From NCBI RefSeq assembly GCF_000721175.1, contig NZ_JOEZ01000021.1:189920-253919 (forward strand): a DNA stretch of 64,000 nt, in the 5' to 3' direction. Shown piece by piece: positions 53,482 through 62,807 of this stretch (its first letter is position 1; every line of letters starts with the position of its first letter). Under the pieces are notes generated by a model. That model was not told the origin of the DNA, did not search any database, and saw only the letters and a list, made by a program, of their open reading frames with translations. The position numbers and the translations under genes were made by a program. This DNA is from Streptomyces anulatus. Lineage in GTDB: Bacteria; Actinomycetota; Actinomycetes; Streptomycetales; Streptomycetaceae.

Positions 53482-55749
53482 ATGCAACTCGCCGCGATCA
53501 TTGTGTCGCTGGTGCTGACGGTCGTCGGCGTTGCGCTCATCACCCGAGCCGTCGCGCAGATCTACCGCTTCGTCCGTCTGGGACAGCCGGTACCAGCAGG
53601 CAGCCGCACCAACGACCCCAAGCAGCGGACGATCACCCTGGTCAAGGAGTTCCTCGGCCACACCCGGATGAACCGGTGGAAGATCGTCGGCTTCGCCCAC
53701 TGGTTCGTCGCCATCGGCTTCCTGACGCTGCCGCCGACACTGCTCCAGGCGTACGGACAGCTCTTCCAGGCGGACTGGGTGCTGCCGATCATCGGCGGCT
53801 TCCTGCCGTTCGAGATGTACATCGAGTTCATCGGCCTGATGACGGTCGTCGGTATCGTGGCCCTGATGGTGATCCGGCTGCTGAACCTGCCCTCCCGGGC
53901 CGGTCGCAAGTCGCGCTTCGCGGGCTCGAAGGCCTGGCAGGCGTACTTCGTCGAGTACATCATCCTGACCATCGGCCTCGCGATCCTGGTGCTGCGCGGG
54001 CTTGAAGGCGCGATCCACCACGTCGAAAGCTACGACGCCGCCTACTTCGTGTCCTACCCGCTGGTCCTCGCCTTCAAGGGGCTGAGCGTCGGCACCCTCC
54101 AGACGCTCATCTACTTCACCGCGATGATCAAGATCGGCACCTCGCTGATCTGGATGATCACGGTCTCGCTCAACACCAACATGGGTGTCGCCTGGCACCG
54201 CTTCCTCGGCTTCCCGAACATCTGGTTCAAGCGGAACGCCGACGGCGACGTCGCGCTCGGCGCGCTGCTGCCGATGACGTCGGGCGGCAAGGAGATCGAC
54301 TTCGAGGACCCGGGCGAGGACGACACCTTCGGTGTCTCCCAGGTCGAGCAGTTCTCCTGGAAGGGCATCCTCGACTTCTCCACCTGCACCGAGTGCGGCC
54401 GCTGCCAGTCGCAGTGCCCCGCCTGGAACACCGGCAAGCCGCTCTCGCCGAAGCTCCTGATCATGTCCCTGCGCGACCACGCGCACGCCAAGGCCCCCTA
54501 CCTCCTGGCCGGCGGCGGCAAGGACATGGAGGGCAACGAGAAGGCCACCGAGGAGCAGCTCAAGGACGTTCCCGCGGCCGCCCTCGCCGAGGCCGAGCGC
54601 CCGCTGATCGGGACCGCCGAGGAGAACGGCGTCATCGACCCGGACGTGCTCTGGTCCTGCACCACCTGTGGTGCGTGCGTCGAGCAGTGCCCGGTCGACA
54701 TCGAGCACATCGACCACATCGTCGACATGCGCCGCTACCAGGTGATGATCGAGTCCGCGTTCCCGTCCGAGGCGGGCACGATGCTCAAGAACCTGGAGAA
54801 GAAGGGCAACCCCTGGGGGCTGGCCAAGAAGGCCCGCGTCGAGTGGACCAAGGAGGTCGACTTCGAGGTCCCGATCGTCGGGAAGGACGTCGAGGACCTC
54901 ACCGAGGTCGACTACCTGTACTGGGTCGGCTGCGCGGGCGCCCTGGAGGACCGGGCCAAGAAGACCACCAAGGCCTTCGCGGAGCTGCTGCACATCGCGG
55001 GCGTCAAGTTCGCGATCATGGGCGGCGACGAGAAGTGCACCGGTGACTCCGCCCGCCGCCTGGGCAACGAGCCGCTGTTCCAGCAGCTCGGCCAGGAGAA
55101 CGTGGCCATGCTGAACATGGCGTACGGCGAGGACGACGAGGACACGGCGACGAAGAAGCCCAAGTCGTCGAAGAAGATCGTCGCGACCTGCCCGCACTGC
55201 TTCAACACGATCGCGAACGAGTACCCGCAGCTCGGCGGCGAGTACGAGGTCATCCACCACACGCAGCTGCTCCAGCACCTCATCGACGAGGGCAAGCTGA
55301 TCCCGGTGACCCCGGTCGAGGGCCTGATCACGTACCACGACCCCTGCTACCTGGGCCGTCACAACAAGATCTACACCCCGCCGCGCGAGATCATCGCGAA
55401 GGTCCCGGGCCTGCGGAACGAGGAGATGCACCGCCACAAGGAGCGCGGCTTCTGCTGCGGCGCCGGTGGTGCCAGGATGTGGATGGAGGAGCGGATCGGC
55501 AAGCGCGTCAACAACGAGCGCGTCGACGAAGCCCTCGCCCTCAACCCGGACATCGTCTCCACCGCCTGCCCGTTCTGCCTCGTCATGCTGACCGACTCGG
55601 TCAACGGCAAGAAGAACGACGGCCAGGCCAAGGAGTCCATCCAGGTCGTGGACGTCTCGCAGCTCCTCCTGGAGTCGGTGAAGACCCCGGCGGACCCGGC
55701 GGGCGAGTCGGAGCAGGTGGACGCACCGGAGCCCGAACCGGCAAAGTGA
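53482..55749 (+). CDS. Membrane iron-sulphur oxidoreductase, EtfD/heterodisulphide reductase-like
   Basis: A 755-residue protein. Five or six membrane helices (about 3-30, 70-145, 155-235) form a NarI-like cytochrome/quinone part. Two [4Fe-4S] motifs follow: STCTECGRCQSQCPAW and TTCGACVEQCPVDIEHID. Two CCG domains close it (DPCYLGRHN with GFCCGAGGARMW, and the earlier CAGALEDRAKK/CPHCFNTIAN set). Mycobacterial relatives (EtfD) pass electrons from the ETF of beta-oxidation to menaquinone. No etfAB is adjacent. A palindrome and an AT-rich promoter precede it. Confidence 0.9.
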   Translation: MQLAAIIVSLVLTVVGVALITRAVAQIYRFVRLGQPVPAGSRTNDPKQRTITLVKEFLGHTRMNRWKIVGFAHWFVAIGFLTLPPTLLQAYGQLFQADWVLPIIGGFLPFEMYIEFIGLMTVVGIVALMVIRLLNLPSRAGRKSRFAGSKAWQAYFVEYIILTIGLAILVLRGLEGAIHHVESYDAAYFVSYPLVLAFKGLSVGTLQTLIYFTAMIKIGTSLIWMITVSLNTNMGVAWHRFLGFPNIWFKRNADGDVALGALLPMTSGGKEIDFEDPGEDDTFGVSQVEQFSWKGILDFSTCTECGRCQSQCPAWNTGKPLSPKLLIMSLRDHAHAKAPYLLAGGGKDMEGNEKATEEQLKDVPAAALAEAERPLIGTAEENGVIDPDVLWSCTTCGACVEQCPVDIEHIDHIVDMRRYQVMIESAFPSEAGTMLKNLEKKGNPWGLAKKARVEWTKEVDFEVPIVGKDVEDLTEVDYLYWVGCAGALEDRAKKTTKAFAELLHIAGVKFAIMGGDEKCTGDSARRLGNEPLFQQLGQENVAMLNMAYGEDDEDTATKKPKSSKKIVATCPHCFNTIANEYPQLGGEYEVIHHTQLLQHLIDEGKLIPVTPVEGLITYHDPCYLGRHNKIYTPPREIIAKVPGLRNEEMHRHKERGFCCGAGGARMWMEERIGKRVNNERVDEALALNPDIVSTACPFCLVMLTDSVNGKKNDGQAKESIQVVDVSQLLLESVKTPADPAGESEQVDAPEPEPAK

Positions 55750-55769
55750 CGTAACGCGTCAACACGACG

Positions 55770-55810
55770 AGCGGCCGGACCTGCCTCGAGGGCGGGACCG
55801 GCCGCTTTTC
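55770..55810 (+). terminator. Rho-independent terminator of the EtfD-like gene
   Basis: AGCGGCCGG pairs with CCGGCCGCT, with more pairing inside, followed by TTTTCC. Confidence 0.8.
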
Positions 55811-56026
55811 CGTGCCCGGGCCGCCGCGTCGCGTGCCGTACGGAAAGTGACGACCGCCGCATGTGAACTCGGGCATGTACGCGACGACGTATCTGGAGCA
55901 TCATGTGCCCCGGAGAAACCCGATACGGGTCAGGAACCACGCACCGGCGGACGACGACGGACACCGGCAGACCCCTGCAGAACCCGACAGACCTGACAGA
56001 CCCGAACGAGCGACGAACGAGGCCCC

Positions 56027-57178
56027 GTGCGCCCACGCATCACGCACCCGAAGACGGCGGTCACCACCAGGGCGACGGCCGCCCTCGCCGTGGGCTGCGC
56101 GGGCCTGCTGCTCGCACTCGCGGGCTGCGGCAGCCCCTCGGCCGCCGACGGGCTCTCGTCCTCCTCCTCGTCCGACGGCAAGAACGGCGACACCCCGCCC
56201 AAGGCGCAGGCCCAGTCCCGGGCGGAGACGGCGCGCGTCCCCGTCCCGCGCGGCGCCGGCAGCCGTGTCCCGTACGACTTCAACGGCGACGGCCACCGCG
56301 ACCTGGTCATCGACGACCTGGTGAAGGCCCCCGAGGACAGCCACGGCGACGACGCGGGCATCGGCATCGTGTACGGCTCCGACGACCGCCCCCTGGACCC
56401 GGCCGCGCGGCAACTGCTGAGCGCCCGGGCGAACGCGGCGAAGTCCGGCGACACCCTGCCCGCCGCGTTCGACGCCGAGACGGCCTGCGACCTGGACCGC
56501 GACGGCTTCACCGACCTGATCGTCTCCACCGACCCCCCGTACAACGGCATCGGCGCCCCGCCCGTACCCCTCCAGGTCCTCTTCGGCTCCCCGGCCGGCC
56601 TCACCGGCAAGGCGGTCACCGTACGCATCCCGGCGAAGGCCCGGTTCGGCAACGAGTGGCCCGAGCAGCCGGTCTGCGGCGACTTCGACGGCGACGGCAA
56701 GGCCGACCTCGCGGTCACCGCCAGCGCCGGCCAGGTCACCTTCCTGCACGGCCCCTTCACCCGCACCGGGGCCCCGCGCAGCGCGGAACTGCTGCCCGAC
56801 GGCGGCCCGTACCTCTACGCCCCCGAGCCCCAGGCCGACACCAACAGGGACGGTTACGACGACCTCGTCGCCGCCACCCGCCCGCACGCCCCCGGGCAGG
56901 CGGCCAAGGGGACCCTGCTGCTCGGCTCCGCGAAGGGCCCGGCACGGCCGGGCGGCGCCTACGCGTTCAGGGCGGAGGAGCTCCCCGAGGCCCCGCTCAC
57001 CACCACCGCCCGCACCCGGACCGCCCTCCTGGACCACGGCGACTACGACGGCGACAAGAAGCCGGACACGGTGGTGCGGACGTACCGGGGCGAGCGGCAG
57101 GACCTGATCGCCCTGTACGCGGCGGGTAACACGGACGAGCCGGTTGTCACCTTCTCCACGGCCCTGTTCCTCCCCTGA
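56027..57178 (+). CDS. Lipoprotein with FG-GAP-like repeats
   Basis: A 383-residue exported protein. Signal peptide ending in lipobox LALAGCGS (lipidated Cys about residue 34), a Ser-rich linker, then a beta-propeller of FG-GAP/VCBS-type repeats with calcium-like loops: DFNGDGHRDLVIDD, DLDRDGFTDLIV, DFDGDGKADLAV, DTNRDGYDDLVA and DYDGDKKPDTVV. It should sit on the outer face of the membrane and bind Ca2+; the ligand is unknown. GTG at 56027. Confidence 0.88.
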   Translation: MRPRITHPKTAVTTRATAALAVGCAGLLLALAGCGSPSAADGLSSSSSSDGKNGDTPPKAQAQSRAETARVPVPRGAGSRVPYDFNGDGHRDLVIDDLVKAPEDSHGDDAGIGIVYGSDDRPLDPAARQLLSARANAAKSGDTLPAAFDAETACDLDRDGFTDLIVSTDPPYNGIGAPPVPLQVLFGSPAGLTGKAVTVRIPAKARFGNEWPEQPVCGDFDGDGKADLAVTASAGQVTFLHGPFTRTGAPRSAELLPDGGPYLYAPEPQADTNRDGYDDLVAATRPHAPGQAAKGTLLLGSAKGPARPGGAYAFRAEELPEAPLTTTARTRTALLDHGDYDGDKKPDTVVRTYRGERQDLIALYAAGNTDEPVVTFSTALFLP

Positions 57179-57296
57179 ACTCCCCCTCCCGGGGACCGGG
57201 GTGCGGCCCTTAGGGGATGTCACAGCTCGGCCGCAATGGCGGACGGGTTCCCCGGGGCCCCACTCCCCGCCCCCGGGGACCAGGTACGTTCGACGG

Positions 57297-58253
57297 GTGG
57301 CTGGATTCAGGATCGGACGCGGCCGGGACAACCGCACCCCGCAACAACCGCAAGCGCGGCAGCAGCCGTACGGAGGGCAGGCACCACAGCCGCCGTACGG
57401 TGCTCAGCCGTGGCCGACGACAGGAGGCCCCGGCAACGGCGCGGCGCCACCGCCGTACGGAGCCCCGCAGGGCCCGTACAACACCGGCGGCTACGCGGGA
57501 CACGGCGGGCAGGGCGGACACCGCGGACATAACGGCCAAGGCCACGGCGGCCACGGCGAACCGGAGTACTTCGGCGACCCGTACGCGGACCCCGCACCCC
57601 ACGACCCGTACGCCAACAACCCGGGTCACACGCAGGTGTTCCGCGTCGACGAGGACCCCTACGGCGACGGCGACGCCTACCGCGCCGGTTCCGCCCCCGC
57701 CCAGCCGGCGGGCCCGCGGCTGCGCTGGAAGGAACTGCTGACCGGCATCGTGACCCGCCCGGGTCCGACGTTCTGGCAGATGCGGGACTACCCGGTCTGG
57801 GGCCCGGCGCTGGTCGTCACCTTCATCTACGGCCTGCTCGCGTTGTTCGGCTTCGACCAGGCGCGCGAAGAAGCGATCAACGCGACGATCTCGACGGCCA
57901 TCCCGTACGTCCTGTTCACCGGCGTCGGCTTCGTCATCGGCGGCCTGGTCCTCGGCGCGGTGACCCACACCCTGGCCCGCCAGCTCGGCGGCACGGGCTC
58001 GTGGCAGCCGACGGTGGGCCTGTCGATGCTGATCATGTCGATGACCGATGCCCCGCGGCTGCTCTTCGCCCTCTTCCTGGGCGGCGAGAACTCCCTGGTC
58101 CAGATCGTGGGCTGGCTGACCTGGCTGGCGGCCGGGGCGCTGTTCTCGTCGATGGTCGGCAAGTCGCACGACCTGCCGTGGCCGAAGGCGCTGGGAGCGT
58201 CGGCGATCCAGCTGATCGCACTGCTGTCGATCATCAAGCTGGGCACGATCTGA
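57297..58253 (+). CDS. Yip1-domain membrane protein
   Basis: A 318-residue protein. The N-terminal ~140 residues are Gln/Pro/Gly/Tyr/His-rich and disordered (QPYGGQAPQPPYGAQ). The rest has about five membrane helices: LLTGIVTRPGPTFWQMRDYPVWGPALVVTFIYGLLALFGF to ALGASAIQLIALLSIIKLG, with the Yip1 pattern. GTG at 57297. Function unknown. Confidence 0.8.
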   Translation: MAGFRIGRGRDNRTPQQPQARQQPYGGQAPQPPYGAQPWPTTGGPGNGAAPPPYGAPQGPYNTGGYAGHGGQGGHRGHNGQGHGGHGEPEYFGDPYADPAPHDPYANNPGHTQVFRVDEDPYGDGDAYRAGSAPAQPAGPRLRWKELLTGIVTRPGPTFWQMRDYPVWGPALVVTFIYGLLALFGFDQAREEAINATISTAIPYVLFTGVGFVIGGLVLGAVTHTLARQLGGTGSWQPTVGLSMLIMSMTDAPRLLFALFLGGENSLVQIVGWLTWLAAGALFSSMVGKSHDLPWPKALGASAIQLIALLSIIKLGTI

Positions 58254-58266
58254 GGAACGTACGACG

Positions 58267-58305
58267 AAGGCCCCCGGGCGCGCGGAACGCGCTCCCGGGG
58301 GCCTT
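58267..58305. terminator. Bidirectional terminator
   Basis: A perfect 12-bp stem, AAGGCCCCCGGG with CCCGGGGGCCTT, between convergent genes, with a smaller CGCG hairpin in the loop. Confidence 0.8.
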
Positions 58306-58335
58306 CTCACGCAACCCGCACGACTCGGCGGGGGG

Positions 58336-58836
58336 TCAGGCGTCGAGAACCTGCCCGCCCCGCCGTACGACGGGCTTCTCCACGCTCCACGGGAAGTTGA
58401 TCCACTGATCGGTCTTCTTCCACACGTACTCGCACTTCACGAGGGAGTGGGACTTCTCGTAGACGACGGCGCTGCGCACTTCGGCGACATGGTCGACGCA
58501 GAAGTCGTGGACGAGCTTGAGCGTCTTGCCGGTGTCGGCGACGTCGTCGGCGATCAGGACCTTCTTGTCGGAGAAGTCGATCGCGTTGGGCACGGGCGCC
58601 AACATGACGGGCATCTCCAGGGTGGTCCCCACCCCGGTGTAGAACTCCACATTGACCAGGTGGATGTTCTTGCAGTCCAGCGCGTAGGCGAGCCCGCCCG
58701 CGACGAACACGCCGCCGCGCGCGATGCTCAGCACGACATCGGGCTCGTACCCGTCGTCGGCGACGGCCTGCGCCAGCTCGCGCACGGCCCGCCCGAAGCT
58801 CTCGTAGTCAAGGTTCTCCCGCACGTCACCAGCCAT
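58336..58836 (-). CDS. Phosphoribosyltransferase
   Basis: A 166-residue type I PRTase: VVLSIARGGVFVAGGLAYALD and the PRPP loop VLIADDVADTGKTLKLV. Resembles xanthine/hypoxanthine-type PRTases (Gpt/HPRT family) in size. Downstream of dcd on the minus strand (6-bp gap), so part of a nucleotide operon. Base specificity unknown. Confidence 0.88.
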   Translation of the reverse strand: MAGDVRENLDYESFGRAVRELAQAVADDGYEPDVVLSIARGGVFVAGGLAYALDCKNIHLVNVEFYTGVGTTLEMPVMLAPVPNAIDFSDKKVLIADDVADTGKTLKLVHDFCVDHVAEVRSAVVYEKSHSLVKCEYVWKKTDQWINFPWSVEKPVVRRGGQVLDA

Positions 58837-58842
58837 GGTTGA

Positions 58843-59418
58843 TCACACCTGGGTCCGATGGAAGTTCTGGAACGACCGCGAGGCCGTCGGCCCCCGCTGC
58901 CCCTGGTACCGCGACTCGTAACGCTCGGAGCCGTACGGGAACTCGGAGGACGAGGTCAGCTTGAACAGACACAGCTGCCCGATCTTCATGCCCGGCCACA
59001 GCTTTATCGGCAGCGTGGCGAGGTTCGACAGCTCCAGGGTCACGTGCCCGGAGAACCCGGGGTCGATGAACCCGGCCGTCGAGTGCGTCACCAGACCGAG
59101 CCGCCCGAGCGAGCTCTTGCCCTCCAGCCGCGAGGCCAGATCGTCGGGGAGCGAGATCACCTCGTACGTGGACGCCAGCACGAACTCGCCGGGGTGCAGG
59201 ATGAACGCCTCGTCACCCTCCGGCTCGACGGTGCGCGTCAGGTCGGGCTGCTCGACGGCCGGATCGATGTGCGGGTACCGGTGGTTCTCGAACACCCGGA
59301 AGTAGCGGTCCAGCCGCACGTCGATGCTCGACGGCTGCACCATCGAAGGGTCGTACGGATCGATACGGACTCGGCCGGAGTCGATCTCGGCCCGGATGTC
59401 CTTGTCTGAGAGAAGCAC
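58843..59418 (-). CDS. dcd: dCTP deaminase
   Basis: A 191-residue Dcd enzyme: [87 protein letters not shown] (catalytic Glu and Arg in the [11 protein letters not shown] and AGFIDPGF blocks) and the C-terminal [11 protein letters not shown]. It converts dCTP to dUTP. GTG start at 59418. Confidence 0.96.
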   Translation of the reverse strand: MLLSDKDIRAEIDSGRVRIDPYDPSMVQPSSIDVRLDRYFRVFENHRYPHIDPAVEQPDLTRTVEPEGDEAFILHPGEFVLASTYEVISLPDDLASRLEGKSSLGRLGLVTHSTAGFIDPGFSGHVTLELSNLATLPIKLWPGMKIGQLCLFKLTSSSEFPYGSERYESRYQGQRGPTASRSFQNFHRTQV

Positions 59419-59532
59419 GTCCCGAGGATACGCAGAACGCGCGAGCCCGCCCCAACCGGACCACCCGCGCGCCTGCCGGACATCCTCCGCCCCGACTGCC
59501 TACGGCCTCTCCCTACCGCCTGCCGCTGCTTC

Positions 59533-59706
59533 CTACCGCTTCTCGAACGCCACCGGCACGGCATGCCGCAACCGGGCACACCGAGGACACCGGATCAACC
59601 GCCCGGGCCCGATCCGGCCGGCCCCGAGCTGCTGCATCGGGAACGACGAGGTAGCGAAAACGTGCCCTTCGGCACAGCGGACGACGGTGCGCTCCATCGA
59701 CTCCAT
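59533..59706 (-). CDS. Small zinc-ribbon-like protein
   Basis: A 57-residue protein: RTVVRCAEGHVFATSSFPMQQLGAGRIGPGRLIRCPRCARLRHAVPV. Cys, His and a CPRC pair could form one zinc site. ATG at 59706; another in frame three codons on. Commonly annotated as hypothetical in actinobacteria. Convergent with the tRNA gene. Confidence 0.65.
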   Translation of the reverse strand: MESMERTVVRCAEGHVFATSSFPMQQLGAGRIGPGRLIRCPRCARLRHAVPVAFEKR

Positions 59707-59942
59707 CAAGTCCCTTCCCCAACCACATATGGACGAGAAAGCCACATTAGGGGATGAACGGGACGCCACTCCACGCGGCACTCCGACCACCCACGCTACG
59801 CCCCCAACTCCCGCCCATCACAACCCTGTCCACCCTCCCCCTCCCACCGACCACACGACACGGAGGCCCCACGGCTCATCCGCCGGGGGCCTGACATGGG
59901 GTAGAGTGTGCGACGATGCAGCGCCGGTGATCGGCATGCTTC

Positions 59943-60016
59943 GCGGGTGTAGTTTAATGGTAGAACATGAGCTTCCCAAGCTCAGAGCGCGAGTTCGATT
60001 CTCGTCACCCGCTCCA
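59943..60016 (+). tRNA. tRNA-Gly (anticodon CCC)
   Basis: Acceptor stem GCGGGTG/CACCCGC, D arm with AATGGT, anticodon stem TGAGC/GCTCA around loop TTCCCAA (anticodon CCC), T arm GAGTTCGATTCTC, and encoded CCA. It decodes GGG. Such 3' ends are favoured integration sites, and a mobile element appears to start here. Confidence 0.93.
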
Positions 60017-60021
60017 CATGA

Positions 60022-60052
60022 AAGCCCCAGGCCAGCGACCCGGGGCTTCTTT
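60022..60052 (+). terminator. tRNA terminator
   Basis: AAGCCCC pairs with GGGGCTT with inner CCAGG pairing, followed by CTTT. Confidence 0.65.
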
Positions 60053-60275
60053 GCTGTCTAGACCTCTTGCGGTGCGGCGTGCCCTCCGCGTGCCCCAAGT
60101 GGCCCTTAATCGCCCCCTAGCCGAGGTGGCACTCATCTATCTCGGCACCACCAGCCCGGCGGCGACTCGCTCTTCGTCGGCGAACACAAGTGATCTGCGC
60201 CACCTTCGGCGGGGACGTGCAGGCTATTCTCCAGGGCAGGATGCGCACCCTTGGAGTGACGCCGCCCCCGCGTCC

Positions 60276-60800
60276 TCAGCTGACCAATCCCGAGTTGATC
60301 AAACGAAAGCCCATCGCCGACGCACTGACCTCGAAGCGCTCGGCAAGCGCAGTCGTGCATCGGTCAGGATCCTGCCTGATCGCCACCGGCAGCAGCATGA
60401 GTTGTTCGCGCACCATATCGGCCGGCATCAGCAGGCTCGCAGCGAAGGCATTCGCCTCAATCTCTTCGCGATCCGTAGCGGTGCTGGACAGCCCATCACG
60501 CAGGTTGATGCGAACAGGGCGGTCTAGGACGACCTCGCGCCCCGGGTGCAGCAGGAGGTGTCCGAGCTCATGGGCGATAGTGAAGCGCTGACGCAAGGGG
60601 GGTTGGGAGTCGTTGACCCCGATCACCGGCGACTGCCCGTCCCGCCGGAGCAACATCCCTGACACGTCACCATCTTTGAAAGAGCTCCTAGAGACCATCG
60701 CTCCCTGATGCCTGACGAGCCGCTCGACGTTGACGGGCGGTGAAAACACTCCGCAGTCACCAAGCAATTGAGCTGCGCGAGCCTCGGCCCGTCTAGCCAC
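60276..60800 (-). CDS. ImmA/IrrE-family metallopeptidase
   Basis: A 174-residue M78-type peptidase. The zinc motif is TIAHELGHLLLH (HExxH), with the third ligand region in REEIEANAFAASLLMP. In this family the protease cleaves a partner XRE repressor to induce mobile or stress genes (ImmA-ImmR). The GTG at 60800 is chosen because AGGAGG is 6 bp upstream; an ATG six codons earlier is possible. The start overlaps the XRE stop by 8 bp. Confidence 0.88.
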   Translation of the reverse strand: MARRAEARAAQLLGDCGVFSPPVNVERLVRHQGAMVSRSSFKDGDVSGMLLRRDGQSPVIGVNDSQPPLRQRFTIAHELGHLLLHPGREVVLDRPVRINLRDGLSSTATDREEIEANAFAASLLMPADMVREQLMLLPVAIRQDPDRCTTALAERFEVSASAMGFRLINSGLVS

Positions 60801-61098
60801 GATCTTCCTCCTCAGCATTCGCGAGCACATCCTGCGCCCACGAGCGTGCATCCTCCGGCACTGCATCCAGGATGTCTGGCTGATCGCCGGGAGTCGGCAG
60901 AAGCGCTTCCGGCTCCACCCGCAAGGCTGCGGCGAACTCGTAGAGCATGTGCAGCGCGACTCGCTGACGACCCTTCTCAATGTTGCTGATCGACGTCCGA
61001 TTGAGTCCCACGGCCTCACCTAGGGCCTGTTGGTTCATCCCGCAGGCGATGCGGGCCCGTCGAACACGTTCCCCAAAGCGCTCATAGAAATAGTCCAT
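60793..61098 (-). CDS. XRE-family repressor
   Basis: A 101-residue protein with an HTH_XRE domain: RRARIACGMNQQALGEAVGLNRTSISNIEKGRQRVALHMLYEFAAAL. The short acidic tail could be the site cut by the co-encoded ImmA-like peptidase. It is divergent from the CD-NTase gene, with paired GTTTG operators between, so it may control both directions. Confidence 0.88.
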   Translation of the reverse strand: MDYFYERFGERVRRARIACGMNQQALGEAVGLNRTSISNIEKGRQRVALHMLYEFAAALRVEPEALLPTPGDQPDILDAVPEDARSWAQDVLANAEEEDRG

Positions 61099-61141
61099 CA
61101 GTTCCCATCCTGGAGCACCATCACTGCCGGCTCCAGTCTCC

Positions 61142-61191
61142 CAAACCATGTTTGTGAGACTGGAATAACACAGTGGTTTGGCAAACTGGAA
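61142..61191. promoter_or_regulatory. Repeated operator between XRE and CD-NTase genes
   Basis: GTTTGTGAGACTGGAA (61150-61165) and GTTTGGCAAACTGGAA (61176-61191) match at 13 of 16 positions, 26 bp apart. CAAAC-CAT-GTTTG at 61142-61154 and GTTTG-G-CAAAC at 61176-61186 are palindromes. Likely binding sites of the XRE protein. Confidence 0.6.
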
Positions 61192-61236
61192 CATAGGGCA
61201 TCCCTTGGGGCAGGAAGCACAAGGAAGGAAGTTCTG

Positions 61237-62277
61237 ATGCAGAAGAAGCCTCTAGCAACCCTGCTCAATGAGGGCCGCCGCAAGATCCAGGTGACAGACG
61301 ATGAGCTCGCGGAGGCAAAGCGCCGCCGCAGCTTGCTGACCGCATGTATGAGGCGAGCGTTTCCTGGGTCGACCTGCTACTTCAACGGCAGCGTGGCGCA
61401 CGGCGACGCGAACACCCCCCTGACCGATGTCGACCTCGGGGTCATCCTGTCTCCCACCGACGCGGAAGGCTACGGACCTGAGGGTAAGGATGCTCTGTCG
61501 CTGATGGAGCGAGCGCGCGCCGCGATCCGGGCTGGCTTGGAAGACGAGTTTCCCAACCTCACGATTGAGGTCGTCGGCCGGAGACGTGCGGTGCTCGTAC
61601 GCTTCGGCGCCCCGGTGACCAAGGGGCAGCAGGACTTCACGGCCGACGTCATGACGGCCATCCCCCACCCCACCGGTGTGGGTCTGTTCATCCCCAACAA
61701 CAAGATCGCAGCGAGATGGGACAGGGCCGATCCGGTCAGGCATACGCTGATGGTGCACAAAGCCATCGAGGACACGAACATGGTCTTCGCCCGGGTCGTG
61801 AGGCTGCTCAAGCACTGGAACTCGACCCACAGCAAGCCTCTCTGCTCCTGGAACATCAAGGCGCTGGCTTTGGGATGCATCAACACGCCCATGCCTCTGA
61901 TCGAAGCCCTGCAGCTCTTCTTCACCTATGCGGCAGAGCAGCTCGAAGACGGAGCCACCCCTGACCCCGCGGGCGTAGCAGGAGACATCCCTCTCGGCCT
62001 GCCGATCACGGACGTGCGCAAGCGCCTACGAACCGCCAGGGACTACATCGACCTCGCTGTCGACCACGAGGCAGCAGGACGTCCACTCAGCGCCCAGCAC
62101 GCACTCCACCAGGTACTGCCAGAGATCATCCCCGACATCGACCCCGCTGACGCAGAAGCTGCCGCCGAGGAAGAGGCAGCGCGTCTGGTTCAAAGCGTGG
62201 CAACGACCGGAAGCGCCGCCTCCGGCCTTGGCCTCCTGACCCCCCGGGTTACCCCGACTCGCGCTTGGGCCCCGTAG
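61237..62277 (+). CDS. CD-NTase (cGAS/DncV-like nucleotidyltransferase), CBASS-like
   Basis: A 346-residue nucleotidyltransferase. Gly-Ser at 51-52 (FNGSVAHGD), the metal Asp pair D64 and D66 (TDVDLGVIL) and the third Asp at about 137 (FTADVMTAIP) form the pol-beta active site. The later part (RHTLMVHKAIEDTNMVFARVVRLLKHWNS and PLCSWNIKALAL) is the helical C-terminal lobe of cyclic-oligonucleotide synthases. It should make a cyclic di- or trinucleotide upon infection. ATG at 61237 after AAGGAAGGAAG. Its stop is 2 bp before the next start. I cannot assign the clade. Confidence 0.82.
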   Translation: MQKKPLATLLNEGRRKIQVTDDELAEAKRRRSLLTACMRRAFPGSTCYFNGSVAHGDANTPLTDVDLGVILSPTDAEGYGPEGKDALSLMERARAAIRAGLEDEFPNLTIEVVGRRRAVLVRFGAPVTKGQQDFTADVMTAIPHPTGVGLFIPNNKIAARWDRADPVRHTLMVHKAIEDTNMVFARVVRLLKHWNSTHSKPLCSWNIKALALGCINTPMPLIEALQLFFTYAAEQLEDGATPDPAGVAGDIPLGLPITDVRKRLRTARDYIDLAVDHEAAGRPLSAQHALHQVLPEIIPDIDPADAEAAAEEEAARLVQSVATTGSAASGLGLLTPRVTPTRAWAP

Positions 62278-62279
62278 GC

Positions 62280-62807
62280 ATGGCCCTCTGGTACGGGGTG
62301 CAGCCGGCGTGGTGGGCACCTCTGGAGCGAGAGGCGCGCCACCGCTTCGGCGGCGCACTCCAACATTCCTACAAAGCAGAGACGTTGACCTACAGGGTCA
62401 GAGGGTTGGACGTTGCGGGAGCCCAGCCGCTCGATGTGGAGATCCGCTTCTTCAAGCACCCGCCGTACGAAACCTACGGGCTTCAGCCAAGCGAATTCCC
62501 CCGCGTGCACGCAAACCCAGGTGCGGCGTCAAAGCATCGGTACCCGGTAGACGATGCCCTTTGCCTCTGGCACCCGTACGATCCTGAGGAGCACCGGTGG
62601 ACAAGCAAGAGCGGGCTTCTCGACCTCATCGAGGTCGCTCGTACGCACCTGTTCCTTGAGCACTACTGGCGCCTGACCGGAGGCGACCAGGGTGGCCGGT
62701 GGCTCGTGAGGGATGCGCCGCACGGCATGCCTGGGAGTAGTGCGTGGAGATCGTCTCAGCCGCAGAGGCGGCGAGCGGCTGGTCATGGGCACAGACCACC
62801 GCCCTGA
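62280..62807 (+). CDS. E2-like conjugating protein of a short type II CBASS
   Basis: A 175-residue protein with a bacterial E2 pattern: an N-terminal beta sheet (TLTYRVRGLDV and LDVEIRFFKHPPYETYGLQPSEFPRV), then HRYPVDDALCLWHPYDPEEHRWTSKSGLLDLI with Cys95 as the probable catalytic residue and a Trp at 107, then a helix LEHYWRLTG. E2 proteins of this sort, without E1, modify or prime the CD-NTase in E2-only CBASS. No E1 or JAB gene is present. The last ~30 residues overlap the next gene. Confidence 0.72.
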   Translation: MALWYGVQPAWWAPLEREARHRFGGALQHSYKAETLTYRVRGLDVAGAQPLDVEIRFFKHPPYETYGLQPSEFPRVHANPGAASKHRYPVDDALCLWHPYDPEEHRWTSKSGLLDLIEVARTHLFLEHYWRLTGGDQGGRWLVRDAPHGMPGSSAWRSSQPQRRRAAGHGHRPPP

